This document shows positions 16,651 through 25,919 of a stretch of 64,000 nucleotides of DNA, piece by piece (the stretch's first letter is position 1; every line of letters starts with the position of its first letter). Source of the DNA: a virus; the IMG/VR virus record IMGVR_UViG_3300029957_000007, positions 58,759 to 122,758 of that record. One strand, 5' to 3'. The notes beneath the pieces are model-generated. The model made no database searches, was not told where the DNA came from, and was given only the letters and a program-made list of their open reading frames with translations. Both the position numbers and the translations under genes were made by a program.

Positions 16651-17403
16651 ATGACCAAAGACAAAGCCTTCGAGACGGCATTCAAAATTACATCATGGTT
16701 CGAAACTGGCGATCAACCATTTACACAAGCTAGTGGTAACTTTGATGGGCAAGGGTTGTCGTGGGGTCCTCGTCAGACTTGCATTGGACAAGGCTCCCTT
16801 CAACCGTTGCTGCAAAGAATGTCTGTCAGTTGCCAAGCAATATTGGTTGCTGAGCTCGGGAGCTTGAAGGCTTCCTTTGATCAAATGTTGGCGATCGGTG
16901 ATACGAAGAAACAGACAGCGTTTGTTGTCACAAACTGGAACTCAGCAACAAATAGATTGCTTCCACAATGGAATGTAGCTTTTGCTGCACTAGGAAAACA
17001 TCAAGAGATCCAAGACATTTTCATGGCAGAAGCAAAGAACGCGATCCTAGCTGTTGATGATCTCGCCAAATTCATCAATGGGTCAGGTCCAGTACCTTTC
17101 AGAACTTGGTGCTTGGCATTTGACATCAACACGCAAAATGGAGGCTTTGCTTCTTGGTTCAAAGCTGTGCTGACGGTCATCAAACCCATGCTTGCTCCAC
17201 TGAAGCAAGATGATAGGGATTGGATGAGAACTGTCGTTTGGCTTCGAGCTGCTCAAAGCTATATCAAAGGGAATCGACCCTTTGCATTAGATGTCTTGTC
17301 TCGAAAGCTTCTCATCGTGGAAGGACACGGCAAGTTCCGCGGTGGATATGTAGATCTTGACGCAACGTTGGGCGTCACTGATGAACCAGTCGAAGGCTTA
17401 TAG
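16651..17403 (+). CDS. Probable muralytic glycoside hydrolase (chitosanase/lysozyme-like)
   Basis: A 250-aa cytosolic-type protein with no signal peptide; AGGAGACG precedes the ATG. The N-terminus has the pattern F-E-TGDQPF then GNFDGQGLSWGPRQ, followed by GQGSLQPLLQRM. I associate this arrangement with phage and bacterial lysozyme-superfamily cell-wall enzymes, where a glutamate in the first helix is catalytic (here E18 of SWFETG). The rest is helical. It may be the endolysin or a virion-associated lysin; its position among fibre genes fits the latter. Exact family and bond specificity are uncertain. Confidence 0.6.
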   Translation: MTKDKAFETAFKITSWFETGDQPFTQASGNFDGQGLSWGPRQTCIGQGSLQPLLQRMSVSCQAILVAELGSLKASFDQMLAIGDTKKQTAFVVTNWNSATNRLLPQWNVAFAALGKHQEIQDIFMAEAKNAILAVDDLAKFINGSGPVPFRTWCLAFDINTQNGGFASWFKAVLTVIKPMLAPLKQDDRDWMRTVVWLRAAQSYIKGNRPFALDVLSRKLLIVEGHGKFRGGYVDLDATLGVTDEPVEGL

Positions 17404-17411
17404 GAGAAACC

Positions 17412-17864
17412 ATGTCGATCGCGGCTTCTGATCTACTCTACTACCAGTCGAACAATGCTGGAAGCACTGGCGGTACAATTTCAGCTCTTCAGATCGTTGA
17501 TGCAACACTCAACAATCTATTTCCTGACGTTTCTGGTGACGGCGCTGTGACTGGCCAAAAGGACTATCGCAAGGTCTTCGTCAAGAACAATCACTCAACT
17601 CTGACGTTGATGAATCCACTCCTGTGGTTGCTGCGTCAAGCTCAAGATGACGATGTATGTTCTATAGCTCTTGGGACAGTGAATGATAGCAATCCAACGA
17701 GCCTGAATTTCGTCTCGCCGCTGGACAAGACATCTGGACTTTCGTTCCCAGATCTAGCTCCAGGACAATCACAAGGCTTCTGGATCTTGAGAACAACGCC
17801 ACCAAATGCGAAAGCGTTTCCGGCGGCATCAATTCAAGTCGTCGTTGAAGGCGACACGCTTTAG
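17412..17864 (+). CDS. Small virion structural protein, unknown
   Basis: A 150-aa protein with GGAG upstream. It is beta-rich: KVFVKNNHSTLTLMN, then SIALGTVNDS, then a GQSQGFWILRTTPP strand and an IQVVVEG end. This looks like the beta-sandwich carrier proteins found near fibre genes in many phages, but I cannot name the family. Tight spacing (8 bases) on both sides places it in the same structural operon. Confidence 0.6.
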   Translation: MSIAASDLLYYQSNNAGSTGGTISALQIVDATLNNLFPDVSGDGAVTGQKDYRKVFVKNNHSTLTLMNPLLWLLRQAQDDDVCSIALGTVNDSNPTSLNFVSPLDKTSGLSFPDLAPGQSQGFWILRTTPPNAKAFPAASIQVVVEGDTL

Positions 17865-17872
17865 AGGAAACG

Positions 17873-19432
17873 ATGTCACTCACTGTTTATCCAGCAGCAT
17901 TTGATCAGTTTCCAGAACGTGTTGATGGGCCAGGTCAATGGATCATGGCTGAACACGTAAACTTCATTCAAGACGCTGTCACATCAATTGAACAGATCCT
18001 TGGTACCAATCCACAAGGATCCTATTCAACTGTGTCCGCAAGAATTGCTGCAGCTGGCGGTGGTGGTGAAGGAACTCGTTTAGTGAGAGAGAGCTTTTCA
18101 GTTGCTCATTCAAACAGCGAAGTTGCTTTGACGCTTCATTACACACCATTGGCCATCGAATCGTTCACTGCGTTCATGAACAATCTCTATGTTCAAGAGA
18201 CGTTCTTCCAATTGCTTGTAGGAAATAGCAGTGGATATATGTCATTTGACACGGTCACTGGAAACATTTTGTTGGTTCCAAACTACAATGGCGTCAATGA
18301 GATCAATCAGATTCTGCAAATAGAGCCAAGTGGAAAGATCTCGGCTCTTTGTGGCAATGGCACGACTGGGTTTTCAGGAGATGGTGGATTAGCAATCAAC
18401 GCTCAATTCAATAATCTTCAATGTGTGAAAGCGTATCCAACAGCGATATTCGTTCTTGATGCAGGAAATAATCGGATCAGAAAAATCGATAGATCAACTG
18501 GTATTGTGACAACTGTCGCTGGCAATGGATCTAACGGTACCACTGGTGATGGTGGACAAGCAACATCAGCTTCAATAAACCCAGGTGATTTAGCATGGGA
18601 CCCAGCCAGAAATTTTCTTTACATGGGTTCATATACGAACATGCGAAAAGTCGATCTAAACACAGGCGTCATAGATAGATTTGCTGGGATATACAATTCT
18701 TCTGGATATTCTGGTGATGGTGGCCAAGCGCTTTCTGCTACATTTACTTTTTGCAATAGCATAGCTATAGACAGCCATGGCAATGTTTATTTCAGCGATC
18801 TATCAAGCGCTGTGATAAGAAAGATCACACAAACTACCAACATCATAACTAAATATGCTGGTGGTAATGGCCAAGGCTACAATGGTGATGGTGTCGCTGT
18901 CAATGTCGAGATCAATACAGCATTTGCATTGACATTTTCAAGTGGTGATGTTTTGTACTTCGTCGATGAAGGTAACGACATCATCAGAAAAATAGATCCA
19001 GGCACTGGGCATATCATAACAATTACCGGTACTCCGTTACAATCTGCGGCTAACGGTTATGGCCCGTGGCCGATGCCAATTACGACACCACAAACAGTAG
19101 CTGGCATTGCATTTGATGAAACAAACAACAAGATTTACGTAAATGAAAACAACACTGGCTTCGGCATCTTCGATCTTACAGCTGGAACGTGGGATATTTT
19201 TGCAAAAGGCGCTACGATGTCTATCTCTACAAATAAAAAGACATCACAATGGCCAGTGCTTCCAGATGCAACTGAATATGCCAATGTCAAAGATGCACTT
19301 CAAAAGTACTCTCTACAAAATGGCGTGTTCTATCCAGGCGCTGGGAAGGTTGTGAATGCATTTTCAAAGATCGCTCCATTCTATTCAATTGACACGTACC
19401 ACGTTTCATACCTCACGAACGACGCTCCATAG
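17873..19432 (+). CDS. NHL-repeat beta-propeller virion protein
   Basis: A 519-aa protein. Residues 1-65 (ending in the SIEQILGTNPQGSYSTVSARI segment) form an N-terminal adaptor like those of tail-appendage proteins. From ~150 to ~480 there are NHL-type repeats: FVLDAGNNRIRKIDRSTG-VTTVAGNG, VYFSDLSSAVIRKI and YFVDEGNDIIRKIDPGTG, with GYSGDGGQA linkers, together enough blades for a six-bladed propeller. The C-terminus is a short separate domain. NHL propellers usually bind proteins, RNA or sugars, and are uncommon in phage particles. It is probably a receptor-binding or attachment protein. The repeat assignment is firm; the role is inferred. Confidence 0.8.
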   Translation: MSLTVYPAAFDQFPERVDGPGQWIMAEHVNFIQDAVTSIEQILGTNPQGSYSTVSARIAAAGGGGEGTRLVRESFSVAHSNSEVALTLHYTPLAIESFTAFMNNLYVQETFFQLLVGNSSGYMSFDTVTGNILLVPNYNGVNEINQILQIEPSGKISALCGNGTTGFSGDGGLAINAQFNNLQCVKAYPTAIFVLDAGNNRIRKIDRSTGIVTTVAGNGSNGTTGDGGQATSASINPGDLAWDPARNFLYMGSYTNMRKVDLNTGVIDRFAGIYNSSGYSGDGGQALSATFTFCNSIAIDSHGNVYFSDLSSAVIRKITQTTNIITKYAGGNGQGYNGDGVAVNVEINTAFALTFSSGDVLYFVDEGNDIIRKIDPGTGHIITITGTPLQSAANGYGPWPMPITTPQTVAGIAFDETNNKIYVNENNTGFGIFDLTAGTWDIFAKGATMSISTNKKTSQWPVLPDATEYANVKDALQKYSLQNGVFYPGAGKVVNAFSKIAPFYSIDTYHVSYLTNDAP

Positions 19433-19441
19433 GAGTTGAAA

Positions 19442-19642
19442 ATGGGAGCTTACGGTAAATCACCATATGGTGTGGCAGCGTATGGTGTTGACACAACGGC
19501 TGTCAAAAGAATTCTCACTTTAAGCTGGGATGTTAAAAGCTCCATACCAGCGACAACACCGAAGCTCCCAGTCGTGAGTGATATCCTTCAGCGACCCCAA
19601 ACACCAGAACTCACTGGTCTTGAGAAGAGAGGCGAACGATGA
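19442..19642 (+). CDS. Small protein, unknown
   Basis: A 66-aa protein. ATG 19442 is chosen because AGGAG at 19431-19435 fits it; a TTG six bases earlier is less likely. The N-terminus is GAYGKSPYGVAAYGVD, Gly/Tyr-rich as seen in some virion-associated short proteins. It overlaps the next gene by 4 bases. Confidence 0.6.
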   Translation: MGAYGKSPYGVAAYGVDTTAVKRILTLSWDVKSSIPATTPKLPVVSDILQRPQTPELTGLEKRGER

Positions 19643-20391
19643 GCGTCGTGGTTTCTTGGATTCCACCTGATCAGATCCTCGACATCGGTGAGAAGAACAC
19701 CGTTGTTAGAGTCATGATCAATCGTTCGCCTCTAGCTGGCGGACCATTCGCAAATATTGCGAACGTCGATGCCGTCGATCAGACCGGCTGCAAAGTCACG
19801 ATGTTTGAAGATCTTGACGGGACTCTTGACCATTGGTATACCATTCAATTCCAGAATCAAACTGGTCAAGTGAGTGCACCAACAGCACCAGGTCAAGCTG
19901 GTTACATAGATAAGAAATACGAGATGCTTCAAGATGTGAGATACCGATTGTTTGATTTTGATCCGACGAAATATCGTCTTGATGACGAGACTTTCATTTG
20001 GGTCACAGGACAATTGAACTCATTCCTGCAACAAGCTCTCAATCGCGTCAATCAAACGCCTCCTCGCTTAACCAATCTCAGTTTTGAAGATCAGGTGCTT
20101 CCAACTGAATTGGTCAAGGACTGGACAGTGTTTTACGCATTGAAGTCGAGAGCTATCTTGGAGAACTTCAATGCCTTCCAATTTAGCGATGGCGTCAGCT
20201 TGACATATGAACGTGCTTCGAAGCTTTTTCAAGCTTCTGATGGTACGTTCAGCAACATTGATACAGCTACTCAAAGATGGAAGAGAGCTTATCGCCCAAG
20301 AGCCATTGGCTTCGGTACGAGCAGACTTCCATTCCGTGTTCTTCGTCCGCTCAGCTTCCTGCCTAACATGAAGAATGTGTTCGGCATCTAG
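19639..20391 (+). CDS. Tail/neck structural protein with FN3-like N-terminal domain
   Basis: A 250-aa protein. Residues 1-95 read like a small beta-sandwich (VVVSWIPPDQ, TVVRVMINRSP, WYTIQFQNQTG), then a helical region (LNSFLQQALNRVNQTPPR, LVKDWTVFYALKSRAILENF), ending in a basic C-terminus (RRPLSF-type). Coupled translationally to the 66-aa gene. It is probably a virion connector or appendage base; no family was recognised. Confidence 0.6.
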   Translation: MSVVVSWIPPDQILDIGEKNTVVRVMINRSPLAGGPFANIANVDAVDQTGCKVTMFEDLDGTLDHWYTIQFQNQTGQVSAPTAPGQAGYIDKKYEMLQDVRYRLFDFDPTKYRLDDETFIWVTGQLNSFLQQALNRVNQTPPRLTNLSFEDQVLPTELVKDWTVFYALKSRAILENFNAFQFSDGVSLTYERASKLFQASDGTFSNIDTATQRWKRAYRPRAIGFGTSRLPFRVLRPLSFLPNMKNVFGI

Positions 20392-20399
20392 AGGTGAAC

Positions 20400-20867
20400 A
20401 TGTCTACAGCTTTCCCAAATGGCATCGACACCTTTAATGATAAGGTGGATGAAGATGTCCCACAAGAAGAAACACAATCCATTCCGGCGACCACACCATT
20501 CACAATCCAACTAGGTGAAAAGCCTAAGGGCCCATCACGTGGAACGAATGGTGTGATCAACTCTTCTACTGTCTTTGTCTTCGGATTCAAAGAGGTAGAA
20601 GGTACACCGCAGGTGAAAGGTCAATACAACGTCGACTACAATTCAGGCATTGTGACCTTTCATCCTGACAACAAGAGTCAAACGATCACAGTGCAGTATC
20701 TCACGGCTGGTGATCCAATCACTGCAGAGGACTTCAATACTGTTCAAGATGCGATAGTTGCTCTTGAACAGTTTTGCCTTGCTCCATATCTGAAAGACGT
20801 GAACAACGTCAAGTGGTACTTAAAGGTAGATGCAACTGGCGCTCTCTTCACGAGCAACCAACCATGA
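20400..20867 (+). CDS. Virion structural protein, unknown
   Basis: A 155-aa protein. ATG 20400 fits the GAGG at 20391-20394; the GTG six bases earlier does not. A beta-rich middle (SSTVFVFGFKEVEG, YNVDYNSGIVTFHPDN, TITVQYL) is followed by a helix (AEDFNTVQDAIVALEQF). The beta part resembles the small YxVDYxxGxVTF domains found in many phage appendage proteins. It overlaps the next start by 4 bases. Confidence 0.6.
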   Translation: MSTAFPNGIDTFNDKVDEDVPQEETQSIPATTPFTIQLGEKPKGPSRGTNGVINSSTVFVFGFKEVEGTPQVKGQYNVDYNSGIVTFHPDNKSQTITVQYLTAGDPITAEDFNTVQDAIVALEQFCLAPYLKDVNNVKWYLKVDATGALFTSNQP

Positions 20868-23776
20868 AGACGATCAAGATCTTGGCACTATTGTTGATGG
20901 CCGTTGTGTCTTCAGCAATAGCTATGCCAACACAAACATCTCCAGTAGCCACAGTCAACTTCACTGGTGATGGTACTGGCAACTACATCGACTTTATGAC
21001 TGGATCTGGTTCTAACAGAGTCCTGATCGTAACGTCAACACAGTACGATCCATCACTGACTACGCTGACCAGTGTAACTTGGAATGGCTTGCCATTGACA
21101 AAGTACATTGACAGACATCACACTGATGGAATCAGCTATGCAAATGTTGAGTTTTGGTATTTGCTGAATCCACCAGCGAATACTGATGCTCACGTGTTGT
21201 TTAACTACAGTAATAGCGCTGGTTCATATCTCATTGGAGCCATCGAATATTCTGGTTGCAATACTGGATCTCCATTCCTTCAAAACGCAAATGATGAAGG
21301 AGTAGGCACAAACAGCACTATCTCGATGTTTCCAGCATCTGGCGATAGCCTTATGTTGGATGCTGTTATATCGAATGGTGGACCAGGCTCGGTTTCTCCA
21401 GCTGGATTCCTTGGCACTATATACAACTCTTCATTTTTCTCGAATGCAGCTGCTGGCGCTTTGGAATGGTCAACGCCTTCAGGCTTTTCATACGCATCAA
21501 ATTTTGGTTCAAATTCAAACTATGAAAATGTGTTAGTAGAACTTGCTCCAGCACCAGCACCAATTGCTGGCATCAATGGTCTCTACTATGGTGATGCGTC
21601 TGGCGGTCAGATACATGACTACTCGAACAATGGCAATGATCTGACGATGTACGGGACTGTTGCTAACCCATCGTCACCAACACCTCCGCAAGGTGATCAT
21701 TGGCTTGGTGGTGACAATTGGTCTACAACAAACTACATGACGGTTCCAACTGTTGTGTACAACAACGGTCAAGGTTCAATTGGCTTCTGGTTTCGACAAA
21801 CGATTCCAGCGACAGGTCAAGTCAATAAGTTCATCATGAGAATTGGTGGAACAGATCTAAGCTCCAATCCAATTGAGATCATGAGGATCTCGTACATAAA
21901 CGATCAAACGTCACTGCATTATATTGAGATTCCAAGATACACAACGGGATCTTGTACTCTCAATGGTTACATAGCTGCGAATTTCAATTCAATAAATACC
22001 AATCACTACTTCAGATACGAATGGGGTTCATTCGGCGCAAGACTCCGAATGGATGGCGTTGTAGTAAGCTCAACTACTGTGCAGAATGGAGCTATTTCAA
22101 CTGTCACTGACATTGAGATTGGTGGTTATCCACCTGGTACTTTCCCAATGTGCTATGGCAGTACACCAATCGGTTGGATTGGATTGCTTGATGGTGTGAT
22201 GTTTAGCAGCGATCCAAATCAACTTGATCCTAGCGGTCCGACTGCTACACCAACGTATTCTGTGTCGCCTACAATTTCGGCGACACCATCGAATACACCT
22301 TCACCAACATCAACACCAACATCAACACCATCGAATACACCAACGATCACTCCAACTGCTCTTTATGCAGATGCTGATCAATACAATGTGAACACAGCGT
22401 TCATGTTGAATGGAAGTCTTGCAACTCAGCCATACAATATCTCTTTGGCTGTGAGCTTCTATCCAAATCAGATTGGGCCACAAAGTAAGGTGTGGCTCTA
22501 TCTGAAGAGGATAGGGATTGGAATGGCAATTGGGAATCTTCAATTGCGTATCCATCAGAATGATTCGAGTAGTGGAACAGATAAACCACTTGGACAAGGA
22601 ACTATCATCGGTGCAATTCCAGCATCATCTGTGCCAACGTCATATCAATACATGACATTCACGGTGATGACGAATTCTGTCTCCCTGATTCCAGGTCAGA
22701 AGTACTGGATGTCATTGTCCAAAGCAACACCTTCAATCGACGCATCTAATTACGTTCAATGGCGATTGAACAACGTGAACACATTCCCATCAGTTCAAGG
22801 GAATGGAACATACACAAATGCTGGTTGGATCTTGATCTCGCCGGATTTCATGTTCGTTGATTACTCGACGAATACATCTCCAACGATCACTCAGACATGG
22901 ACATCAACATCAACTGTGTCTCCAACACCAAGCATTACTCAAACGTTCACGTTCACGAATACGAAGACAGTGACACTCACTCGTTCACCAACGCCAACAT
23001 CAAGTCCAACAGCTACTAGCACGGTGACGCTCACTTCTTCACCAACGCCAACAAGCACGAAGTCGCCAACTATTACGAAGACAGCGACAGCGACACCAAC
23101 GCTTCCAGGAACATATACTGACACGCCGACATTGACAGTCACAAGAACCCTGGTAGCAACAAAGACCTGGACGATGTCGTCAACGCCAAGTTCGACGATC
23201 AGTCCAACATTCACATTGTCGTCTACACGTACCATCACAAAGACGAAGACTGTGACACCAACATATACAGCAACACCAACTGCAACGCCAACTGCAACGC
23301 CAACCAATTCACCGACAAGAACAATCACAGCCACATACACGTCGAGTCCGACAATTTCTCCGACATTCACAGCAAGTCCGAATTTGTCGAGTACTCAAAC
23401 GCAAACAGTTACACCGTCGGCAACGCCAACGATCACGGCAACATTTACGATCACGGCGACATTTACATCGTCACCAACTGCAACACCTTCATGCACACCA
23501 ATCATCAATCACGTCTATGTCAATCCAGCGAATTATCTCCTTGGTGTTGCTGCATTTAGCAATGTGTCGGTTGTGACACAAACATTGAGCGGATTGAACC
23601 GTTGGTTGCCATCAACGTACTTGGTGACAGTGACTGCTCAAACTTATGATGCATCAACGTTCTATCAGATCACAAATGGAACGAAGCAGTTCACAATCAC
23701 AGCAATCGATACAGGAACTTCACTACCAAAGACGGTGACAGCTAACGTCAATTGGACAGCGAGGATCTTGTACTAG
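20864..23776 (+). CDS. Exported LamG-domain protein with long Thr-Pro linkers
   Basis: A 970-aa protein. ATG 20864 overlaps the previous stop (ATGA). It starts with a Sec signal peptide (MKTIKILALLLMAVVSSAIA). Residues ~25-225 are a beta-rich domain and ~235-450 a LamG/concanavalin-like domain (INGLYYGDASGGQIHDYSNN, GSIGFWFRQ, LLDGVMFSSDPNQ). Next come Thr-Pro linker 1 (~460-500), a beta-domain (~505-670), a very long Thr-Pro-Ser linker (~672-880) and an ~85-residue C-terminal beta-domain. The architecture mirrors the truncated gene at the left edge. Such linkers are known from bacterial cell-surface proteins rather than phage fibres. Function as a secreted or displayed adhesin is inferred. 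Confidence 0.8.
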   Translation: MKTIKILALLLMAVVSSAIAMPTQTSPVATVNFTGDGTGNYIDFMTGSGSNRVLIVTSTQYDPSLTTLTSVTWNGLPLTKYIDRHHTDGISYANVEFWYLLNPPANTDAHVLFNYSNSAGSYLIGAIEYSGCNTGSPFLQNANDEGVGTNSTISMFPASGDSLMLDAVISNGGPGSVSPAGFLGTIYNSSFFSNAAAGALEWSTPSGFSYASNFGSNSNYENVLVELAPAPAPIAGINGLYYGDASGGQIHDYSNNGNDLTMYGTVANPSSPTPPQGDHWLGGDNWSTTNYMTVPTVVYNNGQGSIGFWFRQTIPATGQVNKFIMRIGGTDLSSNPIEIMRISYINDQTSLHYIEIPRYTTGSCTLNGYIAANFNSINTNHYFRYEWGSFGARLRMDGVVVSSTTVQNGAISTVTDIEIGGYPPGTFPMCYGSTPIGWIGLLDGVMFSSDPNQLDPSGPTATPTYSVSPTISATPSNTPSPTSTPTSTPSNTPTITPTALYADADQYNVNTAFMLNGSLATQPYNISLAVSFYPNQIGPQSKVWLYLKRIGIGMAIGNLQLRIHQNDSSSGTDKPLGQGTIIGAIPASSVPTSYQYMTFTVMTNSVSLIPGQKYWMSLSKATPSIDASNYVQWRLNNVNTFPSVQGNGTYTNAGWILISPDFMFVDYSTNTSPTITQTWTSTSTVSPTPSITQTFTFTNTKTVTLTRSPTPTSSPTATSTVTLTSSPTPTSTKSPTITKTATATPTLPGTYTDTPTLTVTRTLVATKTWTMSSTPSSTISPTFTLSSTRTITKTKTVTPTYTATPTATPTATPTNSPTRTITATYTSSPTISPTFTASPNLSSTQTQTVTPSATPTITATFTITATFTSSPTATPSCTPIINHVYVNPANYLLGVAAFSNVSVVTQTLSGLNRWLPSTYLVTVTAQTYDASTFYQITNGTKQFTITAIDTGTSLPKTVTANVNWTARILY
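22235..22365 (+). repeat. Thr-Pro linker repeat block 1
   Basis: About 44 codons of SPT, TPS and TPT units (STPTSTPSNTPTITPT) separating two beta-domains of the LamG protein. Confidence 0.85.
22876..23505 (+). repeat. Thr-Pro linker repeat block 2
   Basis: About 210 codons of TPT, SPT, TIT and TAT units, including the DNA run caactgcaacgccaactgca. This is the longest low-complexity stretch of the window and a likely site of length variation. Confidence 0.9.
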
Positions 23777-23796
23777 CCATTCGCTCTGGATCAGTG

Positions 23797-24684
23797 ATGT
23801 CTACCAAATTTGGGACCTCACGGTTCGGCACTTCTGTCTTTTCAGAGGTGCCGGACCAGAGCGGTGTAGTTGTACAACCAGAAAGCTACACCCCAAAGCA
23901 TTCAAAATTCTTCACGCCAAAAATGGCGAAAGAGATCAGGCGTCGCCACAACATGGCTGTGAAGAATTGGGGCACTGAATATGTGCTCTATTCTAGAAAG
24001 CTGAATGGTGAGCATCTGACCTTCAAGATCTCGGAGTTTGATACCACGAGTCCATACAGCAAGACCATTTGGACTCGTGGTGTTGGGCGCAATGCGAATT
24101 TCGGACATCCAAACACACAGAAACTTGTCGTGAAGGCCAATGGTCTTTTCTTATCTCAAGTGAATGATGAGAAAGCGCTGTTTGGGACCTTCTCATTCTA
24201 CATCAAAGTGATGCAGGACAAGTCGATCGTGTTGCTATTCAGTCCAAACTTCGATCCAACTGGCAAGTTGATCGTTGTAGAATATGATTCCATTTGCCAT
24301 TGTACAGACCCAGTCTCAATGCAGTCTTCAAATCCAAGATGTCCGCTCTGTTTTGGTACCACCTTTGAAGGTGGCTATGATCGTTACTACAATCCAGAAC
24401 ATCCATTTGGTTACGTGAGCATCAGAAAGCGCTTCAGTGCAAGAGCTCAACAGTTGAAGGAACAAGGCTTCGCTGTTTCTAACCAAGCAGAATTCTGGAC
24501 GATCCCAGAACCAGGCATGAAGGATAAGGACATCGTTGAGCAAGTGGATGGCAATGAAAAAAGCAAACGTTTCTTCATCACAAACTGGAATATGCATAAT
24601 GTTGGAGTGCATGATACATCGCAGGTTTTCCAAATGACTGAACTGACGTCAACGGATCCTGCCTATGCTATGTCATTCCTATGA
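23797..24684 (+). CDS. Neck/tail protein with zinc-ribbon-like cysteine cluster
   Basis: A 295-aa protein. ATG 23797 is the best start after the upstream stop; the ribosome-binding site is weak (GGATCAG). Four cysteines, C-H-C then C-P-L-C-F-G about 15 residues later (CHCTDPVSMQSSNPRCPLC, within residues ~165-190), form a probable zinc ribbon, followed by GTTFEGGYDRYYNP. The position just before the neck and sheath genes suggests a head-completion or tail-adaptor protein. The gene overlaps the next by 4 bases. Confidence 0.6.
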   Translation: MSTKFGTSRFGTSVFSEVPDQSGVVVQPESYTPKHSKFFTPKMAKEIRRRHNMAVKNWGTEYVLYSRKLNGEHLTFKISEFDTTSPYSKTIWTRGVGRNANFGHPNTQKLVVKANGLFLSQVNDEKALFGTFSFYIKVMQDKSIVLLFSPNFDPTGKLIVVEYDSICHCTDPVSMQSSNPRCPLCFGTTFEGGYDRYYNPEHPFGYVSIRKRFSARAQQLKEQGFAVSNQAEFWTIPEPGMKDKDIVEQVDGNEKSKRFFITNWNMHNVGVHDTSQVFQMTELTSTDPAYAMSFL

Positions 24685-25196
24685 TGGGATTCAAAGTTTC
24701 TTTGCAGATGAAAAAGAGCGCTATAGCAAAATTAGTAGTCGGTACAACACTCACTGAGGTTACGGAAAAAGCTCTTGATCTCATTAGACAAGATCTTATG
24801 CGCAACCTACAACTTGAAGCAGCTCAAGCCGACTTCAAACAGACCAGCGGCAAGTACGTTCAGTCGATCAAGGTAGAGAGAAGACGAGGCTACCTCAGGA
24901 TCTACTCAATACACCCAGCAGCGTCAGCTATTGAGTATGGCTTCAAAGAAGAGAGGCCAATGACGTGGTTGGTCACTGGTAACGCTATTGCATTCAAAAC
25001 GGAAGATGGAAAGACGATCATCAGGCACGTGACTGCTGAAATGATTGGTCGACCATCTGATCATTCTAAGTCTGGTAAGTCATGGACTTATCCGATCATG
25101 GAAGGCAAGTTCATCTTCACAAGAGCTTTGAAGAAGACAATGCCAGATGTCAGAAGACATCTTTCAAGGATCTATAAGATCATCGTAGAGGATTGA
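24681..25196 (+). CDS. Tail-completion/neck protein (HK97 gp10-like)
   Basis: A 171-aa protein. The central segment (SGKYVQSIKVERRRGYLRIY, then SIHPAASAIEYGFKEERPMTWL) has the typical layout of gp10-like neck proteins: a Y-x-x-S-I-x-V strand, then H-P-x-A-x-x-x-E-Y-G. The gene lies between the zinc-ribbon protein and the tail terminator-like gene. It is expected at the head-tail joint. Confidence 0.65.
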   Translation: MMGFKVSLQMKKSAIAKLVVGTTLTEVTEKALDLIRQDLMRNLQLEAAQADFKQTSGKYVQSIKVERRRGYLRIYSIHPAASAIEYGFKEERPMTWLVTGNAIAFKTEDGKTIIRHVTAEMIGRPSDHSKSGKSWTYPIMEGKFIFTRALKKTMPDVRRHLSRIYKIIVED

Positions 25197-25197
25197 C

Positions 25198-25908
25198 ATG
25201 GCCAACGATCAAGCAGCTTTCGTCTTCGGTGAGCAGTTGATCCTTACTGGTGTTTCGATTTTGCAAGATGCATTTAAGAATTCCGGCTTTGAGCCAAATG
25301 CATTTAGCAAGAACGATCCAAACTGCACTGGTGAAGACAAATCCTCAGCGACAGACGAGGATGATAGGCTTTTGACATGGAACAACAACAGAGAAGAGAC
25401 TGAAGGTCTCGTGATCACAGAGAAAGAGCCATTCGACATTCAAAGATTTCCAACCATCACAACTTCGATATCCAATGGTGACATGAAGAATCTCGACTTT
25501 GGTCAGTTCATGAGACCATATGTCAAAGATGGTGTTCATGTCGGTGACGTACTTGGAGGTGGAGGTGAGTTCGATATGGTCTTCAGATGCATGGCTGAGT
25601 CCACTGCCATGAGGAAGAAGATGACAGATCGAGTGATGGCAGTCCTCTTGATCAAACGAGAGGAATTCTGGAAATATGGTGTCACACTTCAAACTGTTCG
25701 ACTCGGCGGATACAACTCAATCCCCTACATCAATAACGATAAGAGCATCTATTACTCAGACATCGTTGCGCATTGCTGGGGAGAGTGGGAATTCCCGTTC
25801 GACAAACGCCTTCCGCTACTCAAACAGTTCAAATTGGCTTTTCAACTCGTCAGAGGCCAAGTTCAAAGCTCTACAAAACTTCTCTGGAACGTTGAGAACA
25901 ATCCATAA
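25198..25908 (+). CDS. Tail terminator-like neck protein
   Basis: A 236-aa protein starting one base after the previous stop. Mixed alpha/beta: an N-terminal helical segment, then VLGGGGEFDMVFRCMAESTAMRKKMTDRVMAVLL, a YYSDIVAHCWGEWEFP strand region and a basic C-terminal end. Position directly before the sheath, with the gp10-like gene before it, matches the tail-terminator slot of myoviruses. The assignment is by synteny. Confidence 0.55.
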   Translation: MANDQAAFVFGEQLILTGVSILQDAFKNSGFEPNAFSKNDPNCTGEDKSSATDEDDRLLTWNNNREETEGLVITEKEPFDIQRFPTITTSISNGDMKNLDFGQFMRPYVKDGVHVGDVLGGGGEFDMVFRCMAESTAMRKKMTDRVMAVLLIKREEFWKYGVTLQTVRLGGYNSIPYINNDKSIYYSDIVAHCWGEWEFPFDKRLPLLKQFKLAFQLVRGQVQSSTKLLWNVENNP

Positions 25909-25919
25909 AGGAGGATAGC

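Noticed and set aside
23235-23330. Short tandem repeats considered as a CRISPR array
   Set aside because: The units are 6-9 bases, in frame within a coding gene and encode a Thr-Pro linker; there are no unique spacers.
22939-23370. Minus-strand open frame of 143 codons across the Thr-Pro repeat
   Set aside because: It is the reverse reading of a low-complexity repeat (Val/Gly-rich) and would be expected by chance in such sequence.
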